Made by a program: the position numbers and the translations under genes. A stretch of DNA of 64,000 nucleotides from Aurelia coerulea (lineage: Eukaryota > Cnidaria > Scyphozoa > Semaeostomeae > Ulmaridae), in the NCBI GenBank assembly GCA_039566865.1, contig CM076945.1, forward strand, positions 6,251,501 to 6,315,500, read 5' to 3'. The notes under the pieces are model-generated. The model ran no database searches. It saw only the letters and a list, made by a program, of their open reading frames with translations, and had not been told where the DNA came from. Numbering within the stretch: position 1 is the first letter of the stretch; each line of letters starts with the position of its first letter. Of this stretch, positions 23,336-37,000 are shown one piece after another.

Positions 23336-23776
23336 AAAATACCAAGTTAAGATTCATTTATTGCTTAAAGACTTTTTAGCTCAGTCGATCCAAGCAATGG
23401 CTCTACAACTACTCCTAACTTGGACCAAAATATTCTTAGTTTCTTACATAAAAAATAGGTGCATCAGCCCGACACATTTCATTTGACATTTTCGCACACA
23501 AGAGGTACAAGGTGAGCTCTGGCAAAGGTTTCTACGGATAAGCCCTGAGCAATAGAGAAATCCCGACACGCTTCTCATGGAACGATCAGGTGACAATTGT
23601 ACTTCCAAAATGCGTAACAATAGCTGCACAGCGCTACATTGCAGGAGCTGCTTATATGCCTTGCAACGGTGCAAAGATGGTGAATTCACTTTATCATTTG
23701 GATACTGCACTTTTGATTTTTTGTGTCATTGTTTTGATAAACCAAACTCCACGACTGCTGCTCTAATGAGCGTTGT

Positions 23777-24154
23777 ACACGTATTTCTTTTCATAAGAAA
23801 CTGCCCATGAGAAACTCAACTCTCAGATCGCCAAAAAATTAAGAAACTCCAGTACTGGGAAAAGCTAAGAAACTATTTATTTTGCTTAAGGAAATCCTTG
23901 AAATCTTTTTACTTTACTTTGACTTGTTTCCAGTATCATATTCCTCGTAAGGTACTTGAGTAATGTTTAAACATTGGAAAGGCTTGAAACACATTGTTTT
24001 GAAATGTTCACGAGGGCACATGTAGTGAACATGAAGATTGTTATGGAACCTCTAAGGAACTCGTAAGAAACTCTGAGTACTCAAAATCTGATAATTTTAA
24101 GAAACTTTCAGTACTGGCCCAAATTCTTAGTTTCTTATAAAAAAATACGTGTAT
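23777..24154 (+). mobile_element. AAGAAACT MITE, copy 1 (about 378 bp)
   Basis: Ends CACGTATTTCTTTTCATAAG and CTTATAAAAAAATACGTG, flanked by TA. The interior has repeated AAGAAACT and CAGTACTGG words. The same element lies in opposite orientation at 25474-25857. Confidence 0.85.
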
Positions 24155-25111
24155 TGCATTTGCTATTGATTCAAAGAGTTTTTGCTTTGATGGATCATCG
24201 TTCACTTAAACGTCACTGCAACTTTACAACGTTAAAAGCTTTAATTGTCGTAAAACAATTAATTTTTTCATTCCCTTTAGAATAATTGTCATCATCTCTT
24301 TATTGTGAGCACAACAAGACTGGAAGTTTCCTAATTAAAACGGACATCCTATACATATCCGAATGGCAAATGTTTTCCTGACATTGTGATTACAATAGTC
24401 ATCAAAAAACTTAACTTTCATTTTCCTTACTAAGAATTATACAAAAAAGCGATCGAATTGAAAATCTGCCCACACTTTTGTAAAGAGGGCAATGCAATAT
24501 GGTTAATGGGCTGTTTGTTGTCGAGATGGACATGAATTTAAAATGGTTAGTGCAAATGGTTGTTTGCCTAGAGCTGTGCCAAGAAAGTTGTAGTAAATGC
24601 GGTGATGTGATGGTGCGAAGGCGCAGCAGCAATACAGCAGTTGGCAGCTGATTGCATTGTTGACATTCTTAGCTCGTTCGCGGAATGCGTTCTTAGTTCG
24701 CGATAGAGTTAGAGAGTGAGAGAGAGAGAAAGAGAGAGTGAGTGAGTTAGTTAGTTAGTTAGTACGTTACACAATTCCACTCCTATATGTACTTATTCGT
24801 TTTACTTCTTACATAAAAATGAGCCTTCCAATAAAAAGTGTTGCATTTGGCACATCCTTATCCTATACAATTGCCTTTCTCTACTAGGAAGTAAAATCGC
24901 TCGCTTTGCTCTCGCTTCAGCATTGCTAGCTCATGCGGAGGGCTGCAGCTCATCATTATCAAAGGACTGGAATAAAGTTTTGCTTATGAAATAATGGAAA
25001 TTACATCAAGACAAATAGACCTTAGATAACTTCATTAATGTATCCAATCTGAATATCATTGAAAAGAAGGTTGTGGGTTCAAATTATATTGTTTTTCATT
25101 ATAATTGGATT
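24155..25111. other. No gene seen; GA-rich microsatellite
   Basis: 24711-24763 is a GAGA/GTGA/GTTA simple repeat. Remaining sequence has no recognised coding frame. It forms most of the spacer between the two AAGAAACT elements. Confidence 0.55.
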
Positions 25112-25445
25112 GCGTTTCTTTTGGACCCGGAGGGTACTTGACCTAAATTTGTACCGGGATGTGCCTACGAAAGAAAAATGTTTTACCCGGCTCCAGAACT
25201 TTTCTCTTCAAAAGGTAGCCGATTCTAGAAAAAATCAGTCCGACCCATTTGGAGTCCAAAACAAAATAAATGGACTAAATAACAACCTGATCAACAAAAT
25301 TCCCCTCTTTGACATGTTGTAACAACCGGCTCCAGAAAAATTGCCTCCTTTTGATACCCCGCTCTAGAAAGAATGGGTGAAAATGATACCCTGAAAAATG
25401 GCACATCCCTGTCGGACAAATAAACTAAGTAGCCCCACCTCGGGC
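25112..25445. mobile_element. G-run terminal inverted repeat element, copy 5 (diverged)
   Basis: Left GGACCCGGAGGGTACTTGAC with ACCGGGATGTGCCTAC inside; right GGCACATCCCTGTCGG and ACTAAGTAGCCCCACCTCGGG. The interior has ACCCGGCTCCAGAA and CCCGCTCTAGAAAG units. G runs are shorter than in the other copies. Confidence 0.65.
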
Positions 25446-25473
25446 TTTTGGGGGACCTTGTAGAGAATCACAT

Positions 25474-25857
25474 GCAAGTATTTTTTATATAAGAAACTAA
25501 GAATTTGGGCCAGAACTGAAAGTTTCTTAAAGTTATCAGATTTTGAGTACTCAGAGTTTCTTACGAGTTTCTTAGAGGTTCCTTAACAATCTTCATGTTC
25601 ACTACCTGTGCCCCTCGCGAACATTTGAAAACAAGGTCTTTTCAAGCATTTCTAGTGTTTAGGCATCACTCAAGTACTTTACGAGTAATATGATACAGGA
25701 AACAAGCGAAAGTAAAGTAAAAAATATGTCAAGGATTTCCTTAATCAAAATAGATAGTTTCTTATGTATTATTTGCCCAGTACTGAAGTTTCTTAATTTT
25801 TTGGCGACCTGAGAGTTAAGTTTCCTATGGGCAGTTTCTTATAGAAAAAAATACGTG
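25474..25857 (-). mobile_element. AAGAAACT MITE, copy 2 (inverse orientation)
   Basis: Inverted copy of 23777-24154, for example GATTTTGAGTACTCAGAGTT against AACTCTGAGTACTCAAAATC. Ends CAAGTATTTTTTATATAAG and CTTATAGAAAAAAATACGTG. With copy 1 it makes a 2.1-kb inverted pair. Confidence 0.85.
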
Positions 25858-25859
25858 TG

Positions 25860-27420
25860 TTTAGGAATAATTAAAATTTTTATCATATTAAACTTCAGTA
25901 TAAGGCTATGAAAAAAGAGCACTATTTTGAAAGCTAAAGAGAAATACAAGAGATAAATCTGATGTTAATCGACGTTTTCAGTTACAAAAGACAATCTAAA
26001 GTCAGTTAAATTATTAGTTGGATTAATATAATGGTAAGGACTAGGCCAAGCTTTTTCAAAGAATGAGCTGGTCTCATCCTCAGCTAAACTCACAAACTAC
26101 TACTACCAGTCTGTTTGATAGATACGACTTTACGAGGATGAATTTATTTTTACAGTGGCACCATCAATTTGCAAAAATAATCCAGCTGCTCTTTGCAGGT
26201 ACGGGGTACCGGATATATATAATTTTCTATCTTAGGTGTCACTAAACTGACACTTAATTATAATTCTCAAAATTTCTTCTGTTGGGATGCTTCAGAAAGA
26301 TGATGGTATCTCTCAAAAAAGCCAAAGTTCACGAACGACTCTTTGAATGTGAAAGATTCCCACTGTTCTCTGTTGTTTTAAGAACAAAAGCCCCCTCTCC
26401 CCAATCAGCAGCTGCTTCCTACGATTCTTATTCAAATAGACAAAATTGAAATCAAGCAACAATATATGGTGTTGATTTTCTTGACTAAATCAAAAAGTTT
26501 CCCGAATGGTTTTTTCCAAGATGGAAATCATTCCAAAACTTGTGTACGAGAATTTGGGATTTCAAAGCCTTCTCAGATTTTTCAGAGATTTTTGTGATTT
26601 TCTCTCACATTTTCACAGATTTTCAAAGATTTTTAAGACCATTTTAGATTTATAGATTTCAAGATATTCTTCCAGATTTTGCACCGCTTTTCAAGATTTT
26701 ACAAGTTCTTCAAGGATTTAAACGATTTTAAGATTTTCAAAAAATCTTGAAAAGAATTTTTAAAGAATTTGCACCATTTCTTGAGAGGGGGAGACTACTT
26801 AGAATCTTTAGATTTTCGAAGATTTTTAGGGTCTTCTTTGGGATTTGAAAAATATCGTGAAAATTTTTGAGATTTTAAAGATTTTGACAACAATACGAGC
26901 TTTTTGAAATCATTTGCCTCTTGGTTTTCTCTCAATGCTGTTTAATTGTTTGCAGTCTGAGATACTTGATCTTCTTCATAACAGTTTTTTATGAAAGGCC
27001 ATGAAACACACACGTGCAAAATCTGTTGTAGACCATCTGTTTTTTGTCAGCGTGGGTTGCTCCTATCCTGACATTCATTCTTATTTGTAAAACATCCTGA
27101 AAAATATTTCTCTAACCATACTGAGCAGAACTGAATATAATCTTCGGCACTTTGTAATGTTAGCAATAGTTTCATTTATTTACTTTGATTTACTGCTTTA
27201 TTTTGCAAGTATCCCAATAGATTTCATTCTCGGTCTATCTAGAGGAGTTTTGTAATCTTGCCTGTTTATTTTGTAAATATTAGTTGGAGTTCATGAATTT
27301 CATCATATTTGGCGGCTCCTTTACGTTCAAAATATAAACATTTCTGTTAGAAAACATTACAATCAGTGCAAGATTGATATGGCCCATGACTATCCCAAGG
27401 GTCATTACATAAAACACTAA
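25860..27420. other. No gene seen; degenerate AGATTTT repeats
   Basis: 26540-26890 is a low-complexity stretch of imperfect AGATTTT/TCAAGATTTT words. The rest is AT-rich without recognised features. Confidence 0.55.
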
Positions 27421-27971
27421 ACTAAATTACTGACAAATACAAACAAACGAAAATGGAAACAAAAAGGAAAAGACAAGTTACAATGAGATACACATAACGA
27501 TTAAATACGACTAAATACGGATACATACTAGGATCTGTTTCACATTGGAAGTCAGGCCAGCACAGGCGATTATGCTGAACTGCAGAAACCCCGGCCGAGA
27601 GAACACCACCGACAACCACTGTCGCCGCTACTGTCCCCCCCCCCCCCAGAGTCCCCACCACCCAACAACACCTCACCTGTGCTGTCGCAATATTACGGAT
27701 TTGAAAGATTTGAGTTTGCTTGGATGTTGTGTTGTGATGTTCCGGCATGTTGTGATGTTAGTTGGGGGAACTATGGAAGAAAATTATGATAGAAGGTCAG
27801 ACATGTAAGAAAAATGATTGAAAATGGTGAAAAAATTTAAATTAGCCAATGAGAGAAGCTATCAACTATCAAGTCTTTGTTTTCACTAAAAGTGAAAAAT
27901 TGTCCATGATAGCTGCGAAGGAGAAATACTTTTTCTCTCATGTCCCTGTTACCATGTGCAAAGAAAAGAAG
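27421..27971 (+). promoter_or_regulatory. Presumed CEBPZ 5' flank and leader
   Basis: The 550 bp before the CEBPZ start include a C run (27637-27648) in a locally GC-richer stretch (27550-27690) and no TATA-like box at a suitable place. Frames on both strands here look spurious. Promoter status is inferred from position only. Confidence 0.35.
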
Positions 27972-28097
27972 ATGGCGGCAGTGATGAAAGCAGAGAAAAA
28001 GAAGAAACACAAGAACAAGAAGGCAGAAAATAAAGAGAGTGATAACGGCGATGATAAATTTAAGCTTAAAGATGTGATTAGTCTTGGTGGTACTACG
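27972..28097 (+). CDS. CEBPZ: CEBPZ exon 1 (residues 1-42, start codon)
   Basis: It begins MAAVMKAEKKKK and ends with the conserved KLKDVISLGGTT motif, which matches the SLEEVLRLGGT stretch near the N-terminus of vertebrate CEBPZ. Donor GTTAGT follows; the end phase is 0. The frame stays open upstream to an ATG at 27849, but that start has a weaker context and adds residues unlike the family. Confidence 0.85.
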
Positions 28098-31000
28098 GTT
28101 AGTATTTTCTGGGTCGTTGTCGTCGGGAAAAAGGTTTCCAATCTTGTTTGGAAAATGGGCCTAATGTAATATAAAATTTGAAAATATATTTTATAAAAAG
28201 CACTTAACTCACTCTCGGAACTTTGTCGAATTTCTAGATTTGCTCACTTTCTCAATCACAGGAAAAATAACAGTGCAATCCGCACATTTTGATAATTACC
28301 GTGCACTGCTTGGAATCAGCAGTGAAGTCAAAGATTGCACTGGGCAAAACCAAAAAGGACCAGTCTGCAGAGTCCAGGTTGGAAAACTTGCATTCACTCA
28401 CAACTATGAAACTGTGTCAAAACTTGCTACTCGCAGCTATAATAATAGGTTTTTTGCTTGCAAGAACAAAAGATCCTTTGTTAATTCTGCATCTCTCGCA
28501 CCTTTTTAAAGTCTACTCGCAGCTTGCACCTTCAAATTTTTTTCACTCACTACTACGCGTAGGCCAAATCACACATGTTTTCCAACAAATGACATGACAA
28601 ATATTTTTTTGGTTCTCTTGTCCGCTCTACATAATTCTAAACAAGGTATTATCGTACAGGTCATAATTCTACCTAGGAAGTGCAGAAAACCATTTAGTCA
28701 ATTTCCTGAAAACTGATTTGGGGCTTTGAGACATATCTGAACCATGTTTTACCTGGGGTTGTTCAAATCCTTATCAGAAGTTGTGCTTTTGATGATGTCA
28801 CAAACATCAAATTTCTGTTTTGTATCCTACTACCTTGCATCTTCCATAACATTTTTGAAATGAAAAATCAGTTATTTTCACAACCTCATGTGTAATAAAA
28901 CTCAGATTTAAATAATTTCAAGTCATATACACAGTGTTGATATAATTTAATTTCAGGATGATTATGAAATGCTGAAAAATATTAAAGAAACTGAAGACAG
29001 GGCAGTTAAAGGAATTGACAAGAAGCTCAAAACAGAGGTAAACTAAAGTTTTATTTGGAATTTTTTAAATTGTAATGATATGAAAAATTGTTTCAAGATA
29101 AAATCATTATGTGTATCCAAAATGTCTTATCCAAATTTATTGATTGTGAAGAGTTTGTTTATTTTAGATAGCAGATATGGTTCATTCACTTGGTTTGGAA
29201 GAAATGGTCATGCAGAGTGATGAAGATGAAGGGTAAATATATAGTATACAGAAATTCATTTCATCGATTCTTATGACAATTGGTGAGTTTATTGATGCTT
29301 TGAATTCTTATTTTTAATGATCATCAAGTGTTCGATTACTTTTGGAGGAAGATCGTCTCAGTTATTTTAAATATCTCAGATATTTTGAATATTCTGTTAG
29401 GCCAGCTTAGATAAGACCAACATGATCAAAGGAAACTCTAAAAAAAGAATAGCAAAATGGTTGAATTATCTATTTTAATGAACATGAATCCTGCAGATTA
29501 ATTTTGGTTTGTTACACTATAGTCTCGAGAGTAAGAGTGTAGATAGAAGTATTCTCAAACAAACCAACTTACTTTTAACCATAATTCAATAGCCAGTTCA
29601 CCTAAGCTTCTCCACAAGGTTATTTAGCATTATTTACTTTTCTGCATTAGGATCTATAATTTCATTTTTATATTATATTTTTTTCTTTTGTTTATTGTTC
29701 TTTTGTTTATTTAGGGGTGTCGGATTTCTTTAGCCTCGTGCCCGGAGCCCTTTATCATTTGCCGTCCTAATACAACCAGCTGTCCAGGGGATGAGGTGCG
29801 GGTCTCTTTGTGCTTTCCATTGCTTTATCTTGCCGCCATTTCCAGAGCGGGTTTTCTTATCTTATTTATCGACATCTTTTCGTTTTATCATTTGAATTTC
29901 CCGTGAGACGGCAGCACATCTGGCTCCTGTATCAAGTCCATCTTTATGTCAGCTTTCCTTCTCTTTGCGTTTACGGCCCACCCGCTTTTTATAGCTCAGT
30001 TGGGAACATGTATATTAGCTAGGTCCCATTGTTAAGTTGTTTCTTTTGTTACCTTATTATAATCTACTTTTATAGGTAGGTCCCCAAATCATTGTACGAA
30101 CAGTTACTGAAGAAGATGAAAATCGAAATGTTTAAAAAGTCTTAGTGTATTTCTGAATTGTCTTTACTTTTAACCATTTACCTGTAAGGCGGATAATTTG
30201 TGAGATTGAAATTACCATATAGCTATCCAAATATATGCCTGATGCTGACAAGAATTCTTTACTGTATGATAAGAATTCATAAAAGGATGTAAATTTTTCA
30301 AAACAAGAATTCTTAGACACCAGGAAAGTACTATAGTTCATGTGTGCAAGGCCTGTACTGTATTGACCAGAAAGGATGATCCCTGGCATGAGCAAGTAAG
30401 TATTAAGATATTTATTTAGTGCTAGCAAATATCTGGAACTGGCATGGCAGGCCTGTCGCTCTGAGGAATGTGTGGATGAAAGTACCTGGCATGAAATTTT
30501 AGCAGTCTGGCACTAGCAGATAAATTCTCAGGAATGGCTTTAAATTAATTTTAGTTTGGATTCTATATGTGCGCATGAAGTTTATTGAATTTCTCCATCA
30601 TCAAGACAGGAGGAAATTTGTAAGTAAATTTTGCTCAGGTAACATGCATGCTTGTTGCTCAGGTAACGTGCATTTTTCCTTGCACTGATAACTGGTGCAG
30701 TGATTCCTGTTTCGCTTTGAACAACCAGATATATTTTGCATATAGATAAGCACTTTCAAAAACCTGCAAAATATTAAACAGGTCAATGGAGCTTGTGATG
30801 TATTGTATAAAGACAAGTTTTAGTAATTTTTTGAAGACTCTGGGTGCTGTGTGAGATATTGAGTTGAGTCATACCGCTAGAAGACATTATTGTTCTCCGG
30901 AGGCTTTCTAATCAATAATTTTTGCTGTTTAGTGCCACCACTGTAATTCTAGCAAATTACTAGTTGTCAATGATTTGATAGCAAAATTTCCTGGAAACAA

Positions 31001-34000
31001 GTGTCTCAGACTGCATTCACATGATGCCAGCACAATTTAATGATGGTGAAAAATTTGATGGGTAGGCTTCCCCTTCAAACGAAAAACGCACATCTTTGCT
31101 GGCAGATTTTGTGAACATTAGATTTTGAAAAAGGAACTCTAACAAGCAAATTTTCAGAAATGCATCAAGTGGACACTTGAAAACGATGAAAGGGAACATT
31201 TTTTGACACGTTCAAAGTGAGGCTGAGCGATTCTTATGGTTTAGGTACATTTCTTTGACATCAAATTGTTGGGAAGATTGCAACGAGTTCATTGCCGTCA
31301 AATTCCATACCATTTTAAAATTGTGCTGGTAATCTGCAAAGGCAGCTTCTCTTCTTTTTTGATTGTAAAACTAAAACTACATTCTTTCATGTATTTCATT
31401 TGAAGCTGATCTTTGATCTCTGATCTTTGATCTCTGATCTTTGATCTCTGATCTTTTATCTCTGATCTTTGATCTCTGATCTTGATATCTTTTGATTGTA
31501 AAACTATTACTACGTACTTTGATGTATTTCATTTGAAGCTGACCTTTGATCTCTGATCTTTGATCTCTTTTGATTGTAAAACTATTACTACGTACTTTCA
31601 TGTATTTCATTTGAAGCTACCATCAATGGAAGGCCTTAACATCAGTTCTGGTTTAAGCCACCACCATGTTGATGAGATCAAAGCAGTAGCAAGGCAGTTT
31701 TGGGAGAAGGAAGTTGTATTATATCAAAGAGGTTAGCTTTGCTTTAATATATATACCAGGTGCAGATACCAGATATATACTAAATGCAGGATGTCCCAAA
31801 AAAATTGTGCCCTGTTTGCCTAAAGATTGCAACAAAACGGCAAAAGATTCTCGCCAAAATTTATATGTTGTTTTTCAGATGTTAAAATCAAGTTTGCTGC
31901 CATCCCCATCAAAATCCGTTGGAAAATGATGGAGCTATGACCTTCAGAAGACTAAATTTGCCTAATGACTGAAACCAGCGGTCGGTCATTTTGTCTTACT
32001 ATTTTGCAGCGATAAATAGCTTCACACGAGGTAAGAAATAGTTTCTGTGAGGTCAGAAATAGTTGAGCTCTCTAATGATCATCGGAATTTTCATGAGAGC
32101 TATGACATTGGAGCCTACTGTTTCATTTCATCTATGAAGCTATTTATCGCTGCAAAATAGTAAGACCGCCCGCTGGTTGCAGTCATTGTGCAGATTTGGT
32201 CTCCTGAAGGTCATATTTCCATCACTTTTCAACGAATTTTTATGGGATGGTAGCAAACTTTAATTGAATATCTGAAGACCACCATCATTCAAAAGTTTGG
32301 CGAGAATCTTTTGCCGTTGCGTCGCAATCTTCATGCAAACGGGCCACAATTTTTTCGGGACACCCTGTAGGTATTCCCCGATTTGGAGTCAACTCAAATT
32401 GTAAAAATCATACCCATGCCAGAAGCTTTTTTCAGTCATCCAGTATAAGCAAAGGGTATAAGATCGTCTTTACCAAACAGTTCAAGATATCAAAAGATTG
32501 TCATTTTAATTTCACAGCAAAAGATTTTGAGAAATCATCTGATGCGAAGTGGCTACGCACTGTCCTTACTTCTGGTACATTGAGTGATCGTGTTGCTGCT
32601 ATTACGATGCTTTTACAGGTTTGCATTTTCATATTTATACCGGGTGACCCAGAAAAAAGTGACCCAACGCAATCTGTTACAGAAAATTAAGCAAGCGGCC
32701 GATTGAAATATTTCAAAGGTTGTTCTGTCACTAAAAGAATAGCCTACATTACGAGTATTTTTCGCAATTTTTTGGGCGCCGTAAAGTTTCCGAATTAAGG
32801 ATTTTGAGGAAAAGGGCAGGTTTGAAATCCTCACAAAGTCATCCAACACCGAGGAGCGTGCTTCATTTTGCGTGAGGATATCTTCAAGTAACTAGGGACT
32901 ATAAACTTGCTCTGAAGACTTCCGACGGGGCTGTTTTTTTCCCAGGTTGAAATGAAACACGCTCCTCGTTGTTTTGAAGATTTGATATGGCTGTAAATCG
33001 ACCCCATATGGCACTGGTGCTTTGAAAACCTTGTAGACTTTCCTTCTTAGATAACGAAAACTTTATCATATCACAATATCGTATGACACTGGTGCTTTGA
33101 ACACTTTGTAGACTTTCCTTCTTAGATAACGAAAACTTTATCATATCACAATTTCGTATGGCACTGGTGCTTTGAACACTTTGTAGACTTTCCTTCTTAG
33201 ATAACGAAAACGTTATCGTATCACCTTGCGTACGGCCATCAGTTTAATCATGGAGCATTGCGGACAACTTTGTTTTGAACGAGATGTTTATTCGATACTA
33301 CTACCTTCATTTCTATTTGAGGCTGCTGACTAGCTACGATCGCAGTTAAGGTAGTAGCCTAGAAAAGAAATTAAGGTAGTAGCATCGAGTAAGCATTTCG
33401 TTCAAAATAAAGGTGTCCGCAAATGCGCCATGGTTCAATCGAGTTTAGTGTCCTTTTGAGACAGTGTCGTTTTAGCATGCGTGCAGACTCAACTCTTCGT
33501 TCGATGAGTTGAGTCTGCACGCAGGCTGTCGTTTTCAATTCTAGCTTTTTTTAATAAGTTGACGGCCATTTTATGATATCCATTGTTTATAAACAATTAC
33601 CTGGAACATGCGGTATTTGATTCCTCTGAAAGATAGAAATAATATTTTTCAATTATAATGTCGTTAAGATTTCTCATCTTCTATGATAAAATTATATAAA
33701 CTACGTAGGCTTGATAAAGCTAATATTTTGTTTTACGTAGGAATCACCTTTACATCAAGTAAAGCGCCTTGAAAGCCTCCTTGCCATGGCAAAGAAGAAA
33801 GGCAGACGAGAGGCCATAATGGCCATTGGTAAGAATGATAGTTAGACTGTTAATCCTTTAGGCAAGTTTTCGGACAGGGAAACCAGTTATTTGTTTTGAG
33901 TTCGTTGCTCTTATCTTTTGGACGCTGATTTCGTTCGCCACCCAGGTAAAATTTTACCACCGCAGCGCCGAAGAAGCTACGCAGCGTCGATAAGATAAAA

Positions 34001-37000
34001 GTGACGAACTCAAACCAGATAACTGGTTTCCCTGTGGTTTTTGTTAATAAATGGAGGTACCAATTACGACGTGCCATAGCCATTGAATGGATTTTTGAGC
34101 TTATCGTATATACATGTTACTGCATCAGATCTCAACCATCTTGGCACAGGTTTAACAAATGACATCAGTTTTTGACATTAGTTCACCTACTTGAAACTGG
34201 CCCATGCTTTGCTAGTGCCTGTCAAATGGGATGGTGCCATATGGTACACAGAATGCTTAAAGTTCTATATTTTGTAAAATTGTTATTAAAGAAGTTGTTA
34301 AGTGCCGTTCATAGCCAGAACCAGATGACGTCATGTCTATTTTTGCTATGGACAGCACAGAATACTGTATTTGTTGTTTAAAAATAGCCTTAAATAACGG
34401 ACTCATCATATTAAACCCATAAACGCAACACAAACACCGAAGTCAGTAGAAAGAAGACTATTAACTCCTGTAAAAGAAACGATAACCAAACTAAACCTGT
34501 AACAAGAGAAAAAACTGTTAAATCCTGTAATACAAAACCGAATTAACCTTTTTTTTTTAAACTAAATAAATAGATGAAAATGAAAAAAGGTTAATTCGGT
34601 TTTTTATTACAGGATTTAACAGTTTTTTCTCTTGTTACAGGTTTATTTTGGTTATCGTTTCTTTTTCAGAAGTTAATTGTCTTCTTTCTACTGATTTCGG
34701 TATTTGTGTTGCGTTTAATGGTTTAATATGATGAGACCGTTATTTAAGGCTATTTTAAAATTTTGTACCACGAATCATTTGTTTACGTAGATATTTGTTG
34801 TTGTTGTTATGCTTAGTATTAACAGTGATGTTACTGCACAGGCTCTAGTATAAGTAGCTGAAAGAAGCCTTAGATGCAGTGATGTAATTCTTTCGTGTGA
34901 AGTATAAATTTTGATTTGTTTAGATCAGATAGTGATGTTCTTGAATTCTTATGATGATTTCAGATTCCTTGCGTGGTCTTTGGACAACTGGCCTACTACC
35001 AGATAGGAAACTACGACATTTTTGGCAGGTTGGTCAAGCTATTAATTTTAGGAGTTTTAAGAACTTACAACACTTACTGTAAAATGTAAATACTCGTCAG
35101 CACAGGGTTCAAATATTTCAAATCCTTAAAAGGCTGGGTATAAAATTCTATCACATTTTTCTACAAATTGAGTAGCTTGAGAGGAATTCAGGGTACTGTG
35201 TTGTAAATCTGCCGTGGAATTTTTTTGATATCTTGATTATTTTCAAAATGGCGGCATTTTCATTATTTTTGAAAAAATTCATTGAAATTTTGAGAAAACT
35301 AAAATCATCGTAAGTCTTAAATCAATAGAGAAAAAACTATAGAACCTTCAAGATAACCATAGTTTATGAAGGTTTACAATATGGTGGCAAACAGAAATCC
35401 GTAGCTCTTTTGCTTTAGGATTAAGAAATTTGAAGACATCACAGCCTGAAAAACAATAAGTGCCGCCATTTTGAAACTGACCAAGATAGTAAAGGATTTC
35501 CACGGCAGATTTACAGCAAAATACCCCAATTTCCCTCCAAGCCATTCAATTCAAAGAAAAATGTAATAGAATTTTATGCACCAACCTTTTCAAAGATTTG
35601 AGCCAATGCTTTACGCGTCGGGTTTGGAGGCTTTAATCTACGTTCTTAAACAATGTTTTTCTTGCAGTGGCCGCTGAGTGAAATAAAAGAACTGACAAAA
35701 GATGGTGGTAAAACTGCCGAAGCATCATTGCTAATCTTATGGTACTTTGAAGATGTGCTGAAAAGCAAATGTGCAGAATTTGTCGAGATTTTAGAAGTGA
35801 GCACTTGTATCATGTTCAGTTTTTTTCATCACCATCATCATGGTCATTCAGTGATTCATTGATTCATTGATTCATTGATTCATTGATTCATTCCCTCATT
35901 CTTCATTCATTTACTGTAGGCAAAAACAAAACAATGGCTAAAATTACAATGATTAAAGCCTACAATGATTTGTTATGCACCCATATGAATTTATGCAAAA
36001 TATTTGTCATTAAAGTTTCTTTTTGAACGAGAAATATTCCTTTTAGCTATTCTACTGCGGGGTCTTCATCGAGCGACATTTTAGAAATTCGACAGATTTT
36101 GGAAATATACCGGATGATTCCAAAAATTATTCCCCTGTTCGAAAAATCATAACAGCAAATTTTCTTGCGCTATAATCACTAAAATTAATCGTTCTAATTG
36201 CTGAAAGATTTAAGCATTATTTGTATTTTTTTGGTAACTTTCAAGATAGTCTTCCTATGGTAGTCTTCCAAATTTATTATTTTCAATAATCCATTTTTTA
36301 GAGCAATAAATAAGATAAGAATTTCAGTTTCTGTCTCAGATTTAGTTCATCACTCTATTAGTCATGCCAATTCTCAAAGGAATTCGTATACGTTTTTGAC
36401 GACCTGGAAGATTTGATCGGGCGTTTTAGGCCATTTTCCGGCGGCTGTTCTGAAAGACTGACATTTTAGGTCTTTGAATTTGCCAAAAGGCTACTATTTT
36501 AAAAATTACGAAAAAACACACAAAAATAGTTTAATTCTCTTAGCCAATAGAAAATCAATCCTTATAATTATCGTGCAACTGATTTTCTTGCGATGATTTT
36601 TCAAAAAAGGGGAAACTTTTGTGAATCACCCAACAAGGGCAGATTTTGCAATACAATAGCAGCAGTTACATTTGATTGACACCTCAATTCAAAGCGATTA
36701 GCGACTGCAGACAAAGGAAATTCTCTCAACCAGTAATTCAAAACAAACAAAGCCGCAAAAGTTTCCCGGAAACTAGTAGAGCAAACTCTCGCCTTGTGCA
36801 AGCGAAAGATGGTTTTTAAAAGAAGTTACGTGCTTATAACTAAAGAAGAAGGGTAAATCTAAAGTTCTGTCTGGCGGATTTATTTATTTGATTCAGGAGC
36901 AGTTTTGTAATCGTTTCATTTAAGCCCTAAATGCGCGAGAATTACAATGCCTTCTGCTCGGCTTCTGAATCAAATAAACAAAATCCGCCAGACACAACTT

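Noticed and set aside
27422..27748. 108-codon minus-strand frame upstream of CEBPZ (possible divergent gene)
   Set aside because: It crosses a C homopolymer, has no recognisable domain, and its hydrophobic end looks like chance composition.
27849..27971. Upstream in-frame ATG for CEBPZ
   Set aside because: Weak start context and 41 extra residues unlike any CEBPZ N-terminus; the ATG at 27972 has a better context and fits the family.
31004..31061. Alternative CEBPZ exon 4 candidate (GEKFDG next to a GTAGGC donor)
   Set aside because: The acceptor and donor phases (1 in, 2 out) do not fit the flanking exons, and it does not resemble the family motif.
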